From contig NZ_JALQEM010000014.1 in the NCBI RefSeq assembly GCF_023630705.1, forward strand, positions 1 through 64,000: 64,000 nucleotides of DNA, written 5' to 3'. This document shows, in pieces, positions 8,083 through 16,647 of this stretch (positions are counted from its first letter, which is position 1; every line of letters begins with the position of its first letter). The DNA comes from Caballeronia sp. GAFFF1. Lineage in GTDB: Bacteria > Pseudomonadota > Gammaproteobacteria > Burkholderiales > Burkholderiaceae. Below the pieces are notes generated by a model that was not told the origin of the DNA, did not search any database, and saw only the letters and a program-made list of their open reading frames with translations. A program made the position numbers and the translations under genes.

Positions 8083-9174
8083 TCAGTTGGCCGGAATCGT
8101 AACGACCGGCGCCTTGGCCGTATCCGTCACCTCGCCGAGCGCCATCAGGTTCTGCACCACGGTGAATGCGTACTTCGAATCGAAGTCGGCGCGGTCTATC
8201 CAGTAGTTCGACTTGTCGTAGAGCACGCTCACGTAGGCGTCCGGCGGCGCTTTCTCGCCGACCTTCACGACGATCGTCGGACGCGTTTCGCCGCCGATCA
8301 GCCCGATCGTCGGCTTCGTCGCCCCGCTGCCCACCTGCGAATCAGGCACCGGAATCTGCGCGCCGAGATCCGTGAGAATGCCGAGCACCGAGCGCGTGAC
8401 CATCGGAATGCGATCATGATCCGCCGACTGTCCGTACACGATCTCGTAGGTCTTCATCTTCGGCGAAAGATGCAGGAGCCTGCGCACGAGCGCGAGGTCG
8501 TCGGTGGTCTGCTTGTTCGCGCCGCTGCGCGTCGCGCCGAGCGTCATGAAAATGCGCGGCTGATGATCCTGGTCGCGCGTTTCCACATTGAGTTCGCCGG
8601 CAAGTTGCAAACGGCGCAGCGCCTGAAGCAACAGGAAGAAATCCGGCGCGCCCGACGCGTTGGGACCGCCGAGCGCATTGCCGTTCTGCAGGCCCGCGAT
8701 GGACTGCGCGGTGATGCGCAGCAACAAGTCGACCGGAATGCCGCTTTCCGCGAGCGGCAACACGAGCGTCGGCGACAGCGGGCGAATGTACGCGCTGGCG
8801 TACGCGTCGCCGGTGGTCGGAGTGAAGGTGAACGTCGGGTGATTCGAATACGAGACGCTGCCCGACGCTTGTGCGTAATTCGGCTGCGCGCCGGAACCTG
8901 CATTCAAAATTGCGCCGCCCGTTGCATCGAACGTATAGGCGGCGATGATGCTGCTCACCGTGAGAAACGACGGCGCATCGGCGAACCGCAGTCCGACGAT
9001 GGCCGCGAGAATTTCGCGCTTCTGCGCGTCGCCGAGCGCGCGGGCGTAATCCACCTGGTCGGCCTTGAGCCGTGTGGGGCCGATGCCCGAACAGCCCGCC
9101 GCGAGGAAGGTCGCGCTGAGCAGAGCGATGGATAGGGCTTTCGTTGATTTCTGGGTCGGTGTCGTCCGGTTCAT
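8083..9174 (-). CDS. Putative lipoprotein, conserved hypothetical
   Basis: This 363-residue protein begins with a lipoprotein signal peptide. A basic N terminus is followed by a hydrophobic stretch and a lipobox at LAAGC, with the lipidated Cys at about residue 28. The mature part is mixed alpha/beta with no transmembrane segments. It contains a segment of short Gly/Ser/Thr-rich strands (about residues 80-130) and a C-terminal region ending in a KAPVVTIPAN tail. The sequence gives no enzyme motif. It is probably anchored in the outer membrane facing the periplasm. I do not recognise the family. Its 3' end abuts the palindromic repeat at 8042-8077. Confidence 0.75.
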   Translation of the reverse strand: MNRTTPTQKSTKALSIALLSATFLAAGCSGIGPTRLKADQVDYARALGDAQKREILAAIVGLRFADAPSFLTVSSIIAAYTFDATGGAILNAGSGAQPNYAQASGSVSYSNHPTFTFTPTTGDAYASAYIRPLSPTLVLPLAESGIPVDLLLRITAQSIAGLQNGNALGGPNASGAPDFFLLLQALRRLQLAGELNVETRDQDHQPRIFMTLGATRSGANKQTTDDLALVRRLLHLSPKMKTYEIVYGQSADHDRIPMVTRSVLGILTDLGAQIPVPDSQVGSGATKPTIGLIGGETRPTIVVKVGEKAPPDAYVSVLYDKSNYWIDRADFDSKYAFTVVQNLMALGEVTDTAKAPVVTIPAN

Positions 9175-9340
9175 ATGGCCTTGAGTGAGGTCAGCGAGAA
9201 GGATCGTCGGCGCAGTGGCCGCGGAGCCTCGGGGCCGAAAGCAATTCTCATACCATTTTCAACGTTGGACGCGCACGCACAGCTTTGCCGCCCGTTGCGT
9301 CGGGCGAAGCAACGGGACTAGCTAGCCACGCAACTACTTT

Positions 9341-9553
9341 CTAGGACGCGTCTTTGGGTGCGTCGCGGCGCTCGGGCGGCGTTGCCTGTCCACGCCCATG
9401 CGATATGTGCCGACTCGCCTCCGCATGTTGAGCGACGAGTGCATCGAGACGGTCCTGCGCGAAACGCGGGCCATCGTCGCGTGCATGCGCCGTTTCGCTC
9501 GCGAGCATGGCGCCCGCGATCAGGGCGACAGCCTTTAGGCGTTTGGTATTCAT
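9341..9553 (-). CDS. Small secreted hypothetical protein
   Basis: A 70-residue product with a signal peptide (MNTKRLKAVALIAGAMLASETAHA, cleavage likely after AHA). The short mature chain is charged and hydrophilic (RDDGPRFAQDRLDALVAQHAEASRH...). GGAGG is placed seven bases before the ATG on the minus strand, which supports translation. It lies upstream of and in the same direction as the lipoprotein gene, but 166 bases separate them. The function is unknown, and the predicted location is the periplasm. Confidence 0.65.
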   Translation of the reverse strand: MNTKRLKAVALIAGAMLASETAHARDDGPRFAQDRLDALVAQHAEASRHISHGRGQATPPERRDAPKDAS

Positions 9554-9732
9554 GATTTACCTCCGCAGGAAGACGGGATGCGTGAGTCGATGCTCGATCG
9601 CGAGCCTCTCCCGTATCCGCCAAAATACAGCGTCGCCGCGCCGTCTGCATGTTGCATGCAAAGGCGGCCTTGCGGGCGGCGCGGCCATCTCCTATCTGTT
9701 AGCTGAAAGGCTACGTTCAGGAGACGCCCGCC

Positions 9733-10776
9733 ATGAGACTCGCCATTTTCTTCGACGGCACCTGGAACGAGCCGAACGACCGCACCAACGCCTACCTGCT
9801 TTACAAGCTCGCGCCCGAGACGGACGATCAGGAGACGCTGTACGTGCCGGGCGTCGGCACGCAGGGCAACGGCCTATTCGCGCTGGCGAACAAGTTTCTC
9901 GGCGGCGCGTTCGGTGACGGCCTCTCCGCGAACATCAAAAGCGGCTACGCGTGGCTGTGCCAGCGGTACAAGCCCGATGCATCGATCTATATCTTCGGCT
10001 TCTCGCGCGGCGCCTACTCCGCGCGCAGTCTGGCCGGCCTCATCCGCAAATGCGGTCTATCGAACGACTGGAGCGATGAATCCATCGATCAGGCGTACGG
10101 CATCTATCGCGATCAGGGCGTAGGGCCATCCGACGACTCGGTGCAGGCGTACCGGAAGCAGTTCGCGCGCGAGGTGGACGTCGCGTTCATCGGCGTGTGG
10201 GATACCGTCGGCGAATTGGGTATTCCGATCGGCGGGCTGCCGGTGCCGGGCTTTTCCAGCTACTACAACTTCCACGACACCACGCTCGCCAACACCACGC
10301 GCGCGGCGTACCACGCGATAGCGGCGAACGAGTTCCGTTCGCTCTACAAGCCTACGCTCTGGACGAAGGGCACCGAGGACCGCGGGGCGTTGCCGCTCGA
10401 ACAGCGATGGTTCGCGGGCGCCCACGCCAACGTGGGCGGCGGCTATCTGAGCCCGCCGCGCGATCCCGCCGACCTGCTGCCGCTGATTCCGGCGGAATGG
10501 CTACGGCAGAAGGGGCAATTGCACGGCCTTACGTTCGATAAGCCGATCGAGATTCCGAAGGAGGCGTACTGCTGCGAACCGATCGACTCGTATTCAGAAT
10601 TCACGAAGATGAATCCCTTGCTCGAAGACGTCTGCAAGAAAGAGCCGCGCGTCGCCGGATCCGCGCTCAACGAGACGGTGGACCGCAGCCTTGCAAACCG
10701 GCTCGGCGCACCCGGCTTTTTGGATGCGTTCCCTGCCCTGCGTGACCAGTTGCGCGCGCTCCCGGTCGGAACATAA
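9733..10776 (+). CDS. DUF2235 alpha/beta-hydrolase (Tle1-like phospholipase fold)
   Basis: The 347-residue protein matches the DUF2235 family. It starts with a strand ending FFDGTWN (about residues 6-12). It contains the nucleophile elbow GFSRGAYSAR (Ser91), an acidic strand FIGVWDTVG, and a histidine region AGAHANVGGGY, giving a plausible Ser-Asp-His triad. Family members include Tle1 lipase effectors of type VI secretion, but many are stand-alone. No VgrG, PAAR or immunity gene lies nearby, and no signal peptide is present, so I call it a cytosolic hydrolase of unknown substrate. AGGAGA precedes the ATG. The 3' terminal ~150 bases are echoed by a decayed copy at 10821-10946. Confidence 0.88.
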   Translation: MRLAIFFDGTWNEPNDRTNAYLLYKLAPETDDQETLYVPGVGTQGNGLFALANKFLGGAFGDGLSANIKSGYAWLCQRYKPDASIYIFGFSRGAYSARSLAGLIRKCGLSNDWSDESIDQAYGIYRDQGVGPSDDSVQAYRKQFAREVDVAFIGVWDTVGELGIPIGGLPVPGFSSYYNFHDTTLANTTRAAYHAIAANEFRSLYKPTLWTKGTEDRGALPLEQRWFAGAHANVGGGYLSPPRDPADLLPLIPAEWLRQKGQLHGLTFDKPIEIPKEAYCCEPIDSYSEFTKMNPLLEDVCKKEPRVAGSALNETVDRSLANRLGAPGFLDAFPALRDQLRALPVGT

Positions 10777-10820
10777 GAAACAGACCCATCTGCCTACAGA
10801 ATTCATAAGATGGGGTTGCC

Positions 10821-10946
10821 CTAAAGGAAGTCCGCTACAAGGAGCCGCGCGTCGGCGGACGCGCTCAAGAGCCGGTCGGCCTTGGCCTTGCGAACTAGCT
10901 CCGACCGTCCGGTATTCTGTATGCGCTTTCGACACTGGTCGGAACA
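10821..10946 (+). repeat. Decayed copy of the 3' end of the DUF2235 gene
   Basis: The spacer after the DUF2235 gene aligns in the same orientation with the last ~150 bases of that gene (10621-10773). Shared blocks in order are GAGCCGCGCGTCG, CGGA, CGCGCTCAA, GAG-GGT, GCCTTGC and GTCGGAACA. The core blocks sit exactly 200 bases apart. Small deletions break the frame, so the copy is non-coding. Confidence 0.7.
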
Positions 10947-10958
10947 CCGAGCGCTCTT

Positions 10959-11369
10959 TTAGAAGAGCTGCGGCGGCGTTCTATCCACCATATCGCGCGG
11001 CAGCGGTTCTTCCAGTTCGAACTCGACGCTAGGGAAATCCTGCAAGCGGCCGGCCACCTCGGCTTCGCCTTCGCTCGTGAAAAGGCCGTCGAGATAATCG
11101 AACGTCAGCTTGTCGACCAGCGCCTTCAGCGCAAGCTCGGGGCTGCGCTTCGGTTCGACCGCGATGTCGTCCACGTCCAGGCGCGCGCAGTATTCGCCGC
11201 CCTTCGATTCCATCGCGCCGATGTCGATCACCTTGCCATCGATGTTCTGCGCCAGCACGCGCTGCTCCACGGCGAACAGGCGAAAAGGCCGCTCGAGTCC
11301 GACCGGGTCGCCCGAGCCCGACGTCGAGCCGGTCTGGTCTTTTGCATTCGAATTCGTTTGCGCTGTCAT
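10959..11369 (-). CDS. Conserved hypothetical protein (136 aa)
   Basis: The start at 11369 (MTAQTNSNAK) follows GAGGAG at a suitable distance on the minus strand. The frame is open 16 codons further upstream, but that region lacks a ribosome binding site. The product is soluble and acidic, with a disordered N-terminal ~30 residues rich in Ser, Gly, Asn and Thr. A compact domain follows, containing FRLFAVEQRVLAQNIDGKVIDIG and a C-terminal acidic FELEEPLPRD tail. No catalytic motif or membrane segment is seen, and I do not recognise the family. Confidence 0.75.
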   Translation of the reverse strand: MTAQTNSNAKDQTGSTSGSGDPVGLERPFRLFAVEQRVLAQNIDGKVIDIGAMESKGGEYCARLDVDDIAVEPKRSPELALKALVDKLTFDYLDGLFTSEGEAEVAGRLQDFPSVEFELEEPLPRDMVDRTPPQLF

Positions 11370-11573
11370 CGCTGCTTCTCCTCGGATGCTTAAGGTCGTT
11401 CTCTGGAAGCAAGCCATGCGCCCGACGCGCGCCGTCCCACGCGAAGTGGCGCAACGTCGCGCAACGTTTCCATTGCGGACCGCGTCGTCCTAAAGTGCTG
11501 TAGTCACCCGATGCAACACGCGAAATACGACTCGCGGAACGCAAGTCGCAGGACGAACCCAAAGGAGCAGCCA

Positions 11574-12344
11574 GTGGACGGAACCATGAGCGCGAAAGTG
11601 GCAGTCATCACGGGAGCGGGCCGCGGGCTCGGGCGCAGCGCGGCACTCAAGCTCGCGCAACAGGGCGTGGGCATCATCGGTACGTGGCACAGCGACGCGG
11701 CCGCGGCCGAAGCCGTGGCCGGCGAGATCGAAGAATTCGGCTGCAAGTGCGCGATGCTGGAGCTCGACGTCTCCCGCAGCGAAACCTTCGGCGCCTTCGC
11801 GGATGAAGTATGCAAGGCGCTCGAACAATCGTTCGAACGCACGAACTTCGATTTCCTCGTGAACAACGCGGGAATCGGCATACACGCGGCTTTCGCCGAC
11901 ACGACGCCCGAGCAGTTCGACCAGCTCGTGAACATACACCTGAAGGGGCCCTTCTTTCTGACGCAGGCGCTGCTACCGTTTCTGCACGAGGAAGGCAGCA
12001 TCGTGAACGTATCGAGCGGACTGACGCGCTTCGCGCTGCCGGGCTACGCGGCGTATGCGGCGATGAAAGGCGGCGTCGAAGTGCTGACGCGTTATCTCGC
12101 GAAGGAGTTGGGACCGCACGGCATCACGGTCAATGTCATCGCCCCCGGCGCGATCGAAACGGATTTCGGCGGCGGCGTCGTGCGCGACGATCAGGGAGTG
12201 AACGAATTCGTAGCGCAGAACACGGCGCTCGGTCGCGTGGGCCTGCCGGACGACATAGGCGGCGCCATCGCCGCCATGCTCTCAGACGGCAACCGCTGGA
12301 TGACGGCGCAGCGCGTCGAGGTGTCGGGCGGGATGTTCATCTGA
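11574..12344 (+). CDS. SDR-family NAD(P)-dependent oxidoreductase
   Basis: A 256-residue classical short-chain dehydrogenase. The cofactor motif TGAGRGLG is at about residues 13-20, with NNAG at 97-100. The catalytic residues are Ser148, Tyr161 and Lys165 (YAAMK). PGAIETDF and the C-terminal SGGMFI are typical. The acidic or basic residue that would separate NAD from NADP use is not clear. I chose the GTG at 11574 because AAAGGAG lies six bases upstream. The ATG four codons later is the alternative. The substrate is unknown. A symmetric terminator separates it from the convergent porin gene. Confidence 0.87.
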   Translation: MDGTMSAKVAVITGAGRGLGRSAALKLAQQGVGIIGTWHSDAAAAEAVAGEIEEFGCKCAMLELDVSRSETFGAFADEVCKALEQSFERTNFDFLVNNAGIGIHAAFADTTPEQFDQLVNIHLKGPFFLTQALLPFLHEEGSIVNVSSGLTRFALPGYAAYAAMKGGVEVLTRYLAKELGPHGITVNVIAPGAIETDFGGGVVRDDQGVNEFVAQNTALGRVGLPDDIGGAIAAMLSDGNRWMTAQRVEVSGGMFI

Positions 12345-12378
12345 CGGAAAGCGTTCGTGCGATTTCGCGGCGAAAAAA

Positions 12379-12402
12379 AACCGGACGCCGAGGCGTCCGG
12401 TT
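12379..12402. terminator. Bidirectional rho-independent terminator
   Basis: The arms AACCGGACGCC and GGCGTCCGGTT enclose GA, with an A tract on the left and TTT on the right. It sits between the convergent SDR and porin genes and can serve both. Confidence 0.85.
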
Positions 12403-12422
12403 TGCTGTGAAGCAGGTGCGGC

Positions 12423-13658
12423 TTAGAAGCGGTGGATGATGCCCACGCCTGCTGCAAACATGCTGCGCGACGCCGACGGAGCCGTGTTGAAGCCGTCGCC
12501 GATGGTCGCGTTCGCGGCCGTCTGTGCATTTACCGCGCCGGTCGGCGAGAACGTCGGCTGTGCGAGCGTACGACCGTTGGCGCGCTGGAACGCTTCCAGT
12601 GCGTACAGGCCGGTGCGCTTCGACAGCGAGTAGTACTGGGACAGGTTGAACTGGTGGTAGGACGCGGCATCCGAAATGCCGTTCGCCTTGCTGGCCCACG
12701 TGTAGCTGTAGCCTGCCGCGAAGTCCCATGCCGACGTCGCCTTCCAGTGCAGCACCGTGCCGGCCGTATTGAAGACGGCTTCGTCGGTGAACTTCGAGTT
12801 GATGCCCGGAATGTACTGAACGTTGGTGTACGTCGCGGTGATGTCCCACGCGCTGTTGAACGTGTAGCCAAGGCCCACCGCGAAGCGGTTCTGGGCTTGC
12901 GCGCCCTGGTAGCCGTTGGTCACGGCCGACACGCCCGACTGACCTGCGGTGTTAGTCGTCGATGCATCGCCGTAAACGCCGCCGCCGACGGTTGAGTTGT
13001 TGATGCGCGTGAAGGCCACCGTGCCGCCGATCGGGCCTTGCTGATACTGGATCGCGGCCGACCACGTCGAACCCTGATACACGCTGTCGGGCACGCCTGC
13101 GAACGAGTACGACCCGCTGACCGTGAAGCCATACAGCTTCGGAGACGTGTACACGACCGAGTTGTTCGCGCGGTAGATCGTATCGAGTTCGTCCAGATCG
13201 CCCGGGTGCGCGCCGAAATAGCCGGTCAGCCAGTTGGTCGGGCTATACGGCGACATCAGCGTGTAGTAGGACGTGTACTGGCGACCCACGGTCAGCGTAC
13301 CGAAGTTCGCATTCGTGAGACCGACCCATGCCTGGCGGCCGAACATCGCGTTGGCGTATTGCTGCGCGCCGTTGTTGATGTTGAAGCCCGACTCCAACTG
13401 GAAAATGGCCTTGTTGCCGCCGCCGAGGTCTTCCGCGCCCTTCAGGCCGAAGCGGCTGCCCGCCCAGATGCCCGAGGCGAGCTTGACGTTAGAACGGCCG
13501 GGCTGGGTCTTCGCCAGATTCGTCTGGCTGTTCTGATAGACGATCGAATCGTCGACGATACCGTACAGCGTCACGCTGCTTTGCGCGAACGCCGGCGCAG
13601 CGGCTGCGAACGCGGTCGCTGCGATGACAGCGGCCTTAGTCAGTTTCAAGCCCTTCAT
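12423..13658 (-). CDS. Gram-negative general porin
   Basis: The 411-residue precursor starts at MKGLKLTKAA, directly after GAGGAG on the minus strand. The open frame upstream of this is leader sequence, not protein. The signal peptide ends at AFAQ. The mature protein starts SSVTLYGIVDDSI, the hallmark of beta-proteobacterial trimeric porins. It contains the conserved SRFGLKGAEDLGGG region and an L3-type segment (FGRQAWVGLTNANFGTLTVGRQY). It ends in Phe (IIHRF), the outer-membrane insertion signal. It should form a 16-strand trimeric channel for small hydrophilic solutes. A candidate promoter lies about 180 bases upstream. Confidence 0.95.
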   Translation of the reverse strand: MKGLKLTKAAVIAATAFAAAAPAFAQSSVTLYGIVDDSIVYQNSQTNLAKTQPGRSNVKLASGIWAGSRFGLKGAEDLGGGNKAIFQLESGFNINNGAQQYANAMFGRQAWVGLTNANFGTLTVGRQYTSYYTLMSPYSPTNWLTGYFGAHPGDLDELDTIYRANNSVVYTSPKLYGFTVSGSYSFAGVPDSVYQGSTWSAAIQYQQGPIGGTVAFTRINNSTVGGGVYGDASTTNTAGQSGVSAVTNGYQGAQAQNRFAVGLGYTFNSAWDITATYTNVQYIPGINSKFTDEAVFNTAGTVLHWKATSAWDFAAGYSYTWASKANGISDAASYHQFNLSQYYSLSKRTGLYALEAFQRANGRTLAQPTFSPTGAVNAQTAANATIGDGFNTAPSASRSMFAAGVGIIHRF

Positions 13659-14074
13659 TTTTTCTCCTCTTGCTTTGTGCGGTATGAGCGGATTCTTCGT
13701 CGTCGACGCCGAAACCGGCGCGCTATCGCGCCGCGAGCGCAACTTTTATCGCTGGCAAGTGTATGGCTTGCGGATGGAATTCGAAAGAATCGCGCGTACT
13801 GGTGTCTTTTTTTTTCACCGTGTGGTTAACCAGTATTTGCTAGCGCGCAAATATTTGGCAACCGGGCACGAAAGTGACAGAAAACCAACGCATGACCGGC
13901 GCTGATGCGCCGGCCGGCAAGCCGCGCGGCGGGTTGCCGGGCGGTTAACGGGCTCGGCACTCGCCAAGAAGAAAGAGAAACAATGGACAAGCGCGACAGC
14001 GAGTCGCAAGCAAATGTACACGGGCGAGCAGCCCGCTCCCGTGCGCTCCGGCCGTAAAGCGCGACGCAAGAACC
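13659..14074. other. 416-base gene-free porin leader and promoter region
   Basis: No supportable gene is found here. The part nearest the porin is a long untranslated leader. It is AT-richer around 13800-13870, with a run of nine T at 13807-13815 and imperfect inverted arms ATTTGC/GCAAAT around 13836-13852. The remaining part up to the 90-residue gene is ordinary GC-rich spacer with small GC-rich inverted repeats. Confidence 0.5.
13832..13861 (-). promoter_or_regulatory. Candidate sigma-70 promoter for the porin gene
   Basis: On the minus strand TTGCCA (13856-13861) and AATACT (13832-13837) are separated by 18 bases, matching the -35 and -10 consensus at five and four positions. The palindromic ATTTGC/GCAAAT overlaps the spacer and could be an operator. 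The expected untranslated leader is about 165 bases long. Confidence 0.35.
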
Positions 14075-14347
14075 CTACTGCTCGATCTTCGCGCGCAGTT
14101 CGCGAGCGGTCTCCAGCAGCCCTTCATAGCCCGAGCGGGCGTGCGAAGGCAGATCCGGGTCGCCGACGAGCGTGCCGAGCGTCTCGATCAGGCTGTACAA
14201 GATGCCCTTCGCCGCGCCTGCGGCCATTCGTCCGGCGGCGACGGATTCACCGACGTGCGTGATGGCCGCATCGAAATGCTCGACATTCGGATGCGCTTCG
14301 TCGACGTTCGGGGAAAGCGGGCGCGGATCGGTCGGGTCGTCGTTCAT
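14075..14347 (-). CDS. Small conserved hypothetical protein (90 aa)
   Basis: A soluble 90-residue protein with an acidic, Pro-rich N terminus (MNDDPTDPRPLSPNVDEAHP). A helical remainder includes HVGESVAAGRMAAGAAKGILYSLIETLG and a C-terminal ARELRAKIEQ. AAGG lies about nine bases before the ATG. It is co-directional with the Rieske oxygenase gene 90 bases upstream but has no visible tie to it. I do not recognise the family. Confidence 0.65.
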   Translation of the reverse strand: MNDDPTDPRPLSPNVDEAHPNVEHFDAAITHVGESVAAGRMAAGAAKGILYSLIETLGTLVGDPDLPSHARSGYEGLLETARELRAKIEQ

Positions 14348-14437
14348 GATGGTCTGCCTTCGTAGCTGTGCACGCTTCCTGTATAACGCCGCCGCGCGAC
14401 GGCCGCAATCCGGGCACGCCGCGCCGCAGTGTCGCGC

Positions 14438-15595
14438 TCACGGTGCGGGCACTTCCTGCACGGGCACGATGCGATGCACGCGCCGGCCGTCGCCCGGATG
14501 CGCGCCGGCTGCACCGTGCGGCACACCGTGCTCCATCAAAAGCGCGCGCAGTTCGTTGATGACCGGAAAGACTTCGTGATTGTGGTCCGCGCCCTGCCGG
14601 TCGTGCGCTTCCTGCTCGCGCTCGACGATCCACCGGTCTTCCTTGAAAATGCGCTCGGTGAACCACACGAGCAGCGGCCATGCGACGTCGAGCAGGCTGG
14701 AAATCTTCGGGCGGCGAATCGACAACAGGCCGAAGGTGCGGTTGGTGCGCTGCTCGGCGTCGAGCGGCACGTAGGCGATCCATAGGTCCATCACCATGGT
14801 GTCGTCTTTCGTGCGGATTTTGAGCGTCTGGTACGGGTAGTCCGTGCGGATCGTCATGACGTCCTTCTGCGACGCGTCCGGCTTCTCGCCGCGCTTCTGC
14901 CCGAACACGAGCGCCTCGCCGATCGGCTGCTTGCCCGCTTCGCGCGCGAAGGTGTAGTCCACTTCGATCCAGTCCTCGCCCCGGCGACGCCCGAGCGAGC
15001 GCGCCCGCATGCTCCCCATCTGCCGGCGATGCAAAAACTGATGGTTCATGTCCATCAGGTTCTCGTGCATGAACGTGTAATGGCACTTCACTTCGCGGCC
15101 GAAGCGACGCGTCTTGTAGGCCTTGTCGGTCGCGCTCACGAGCGAAGGAAACTTCACGGCGGCGGCACGCTGCGGGTCGCCCGTGAAGACGAAGACGAGC
15201 CCCGCTTCCTCGCGGCACGGATACGCGCGCACGCCGTTGGGCAGACGCTCGCGGCCGAGATAGGGAATGTCGGTGCAGCGGCCGGTGCAGTCGTAGGTCC
15301 AGCCGTGATAGCAGCAGCGAATGGACTCGCCGTCGACCACGCCCGCGGAGAGCGGCACTTGCCGATGCGCGCAGCGGTCTTCGAGCGCGAACACATGGCC
15401 CGAGTCCGTGCGCACGAGCACGATCGGGTCGCCGGCAAAGCGGACCGCGTGCGCGCGGCCGCGCTTCACTTCGCCGGACCACGCGAGCGGATACCAGTGA
15501 TCGGGGTGAATGTCGGTGCGGCGCAAGTCGCGCGGGCTTCCCGGCGTATCGGTCAGAGCGCCATCCTCATCGCCTTGCGGCAACGCTGCGTGCAT
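14438..15595 (-). CDS. Rieske non-heme iron ring-hydroxylating oxygenase, alpha subunit
   Basis: The 385-residue protein has the full alpha-subunit layout. The N-terminal Rieske domain has cluster ligands Cys75, His77, Cys94 and His97 (CxH-x16-CxxH). The catalytic domain carries the mononuclear-iron motif ENLMDMNHQFLHRR (about residues 178-191). GGAGG precedes the ATG. Such enzymes oxygenate or demethylate aromatic and other hydrophobic substrates using electrons from a ferredoxin or reductase. No reductase, ferredoxin or beta subunit gene is nearby, so it must borrow electron carriers from elsewhere. The substrate is unknown. It resembles the vanillate/phenoxybenzoate type, which lacks a beta subunit. 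Confidence 0.88.
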   Translation of the reverse strand: MHAALPQGDEDGALTDTPGSPRDLRRTDIHPDHWYPLAWSGEVKRGRAHAVRFAGDPIVLVRTDSGHVFALEDRCAHRQVPLSAGVVDGESIRCCYHGWTYDCTGRCTDIPYLGRERLPNGVRAYPCREEAGLVFVFTGDPQRAAAVKFPSLVSATDKAYKTRRFGREVKCHYTFMHENLMDMNHQFLHRRQMGSMRARSLGRRRGEDWIEVDYTFAREAGKQPIGEALVFGQKRGEKPDASQKDVMTIRTDYPYQTLKIRTKDDTMVMDLWIAYVPLDAEQRTNRTFGLLSIRRPKISSLLDVAWPLLVWFTERIFKEDRWIVEREQEAHDRQGADHNHEVFPVINELRALLMEHGVPHGAAGAHPGDGRRVHRIVPVQEVPAP

Positions 15596-15731
15596 GTAGA
15601 ACGCCTCCGGTAGAGGGAGATCGGGGTTACGCGCCGTCGGAGCGGCGCAAAAAACGACACGACGAACGACCTCCGCAGTCTACACGGCGACGCGCATTTC
15701 GGCGCAAGCGAAAAGCCGCACGCGGCGGCGC

Positions 15732-16364
15732 TTACGGCTTCGCGTCTTTCACGAATACGAGACTGAAGTTGTTCGCCGGCATCGGAACGGCTTCGGCGAG
15801 CGTGAATCCCGCGTCGTGCGCGAGCGCCTCGACCGCTTCCATGTCGCGCACGCCCCAGCGCGGATCGGTGGCGCGCAGCTGGACATCGAATGCTTCGTTG
15901 CTCGGCGCGGTGTGCGCCCCGTTGCGCCGATACGGCCCATACAGGTACAGTACGCCGCCCGCAGCGAGCCGCTCGGCCGCGCCGCGAAAGAGCGCCTCGG
16001 CCGCTTGCCATGGCGCGATATGGATCATGTTGATGCAAACGATCGCCGCCACGTCGCCGATGCCCCAGTCGCTCTCGGTCACGTCGATGGCAAGCGGCGC
16101 GGCGAGGTTGGAGAGGCCCGCATGTGTGCGCCACGCGGCGATGGAATCGCGGGCGGCGGCGTCGGGATCGCTCGGTTGCCAGACGATGTTCGGCAGCGCG
16201 GCCGCGCAATGCACCGCATGCTGGCCGGTGCCGCTCGCGATTTCGAGAACCGTGCCGCCTGGCGGCAGCACGCGTGCGAGCACCGTTAGAATCGCATCGC
16301 GATTGCGTTCGGCGGCGGGCGCGCGGCGGCGCACGCTGGCTTGAGTATTGGATGGGGCTTGCAT
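15732..16364 (-). CDS. DUF938 SAM-dependent methyltransferase-like protein
   Basis: The 210-residue product (start MQAPSNTQAS) fits the DUF938 family, which has a Rossmann methyltransferase fold. The nucleotide-binding glycines are in VLEIASGTGQHA, followed by IVWQPSDPD and VCINMIHIAPW. The conserved LYGPYRRNGAHTAPSNEAFD block is characteristic. The reading frame continues 53 codons upstream, but that portion overlaps the divergent ankyrin leader and does not look like family sequence, so I chose 16364. No clear ribosome binding site is seen there. The activity is unproven for the family. Confidence 0.8.
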   Translation of the reverse strand: MQAPSNTQASVRRRAPAAERNRDAILTVLARVLPPGGTVLEIASGTGQHAVHCAAALPNIVWQPSDPDAAARDSIAAWRTHAGLSNLAAPLAIDVTESDWGIGDVAAIVCINMIHIAPWQAAEALFRGAAERLAAGGVLYLYGPYRRNGAHTAPSNEAFDVQLRATDPRWGVRDMEAVEALAHDAGFTLAEAVPMPANNFSLVFVKDAKP

Positions 16365-16647
16365 CGAGTGTGAGCGCGCAGGTGGCCAGGGGTTGCACAT
16401 GGCTGCAAATGGTTGCGTCGAGACTAAGGGCGCGCGCGCCGCGGCGTCAAGTCGTCGCGAACGGCGAAAGACTTGGCGCAAAACCTGCTGCCCGGGCTCT
16501 CCATCGACCGTCGCCGCAGGCACGCACTCAGGCGCGGAGCATCATCAACCTGTGTATGCTCCCGATGAATCAGCGCAAGTCCACGCGCATCATCGAACGC
16601 GTTACGACGAAACGGCGCGCCGCAGAGCGCCCGACACGGAGCCGAAC

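Noticed and set aside
7663-9135. A 490-residue open frame running across the tandem repeats and antisense to the lipoprotein gene.
   Set aside because: It begins in non-coding repeats and its remainder mirrors a lipoprotein with a good lipobox on the other strand.
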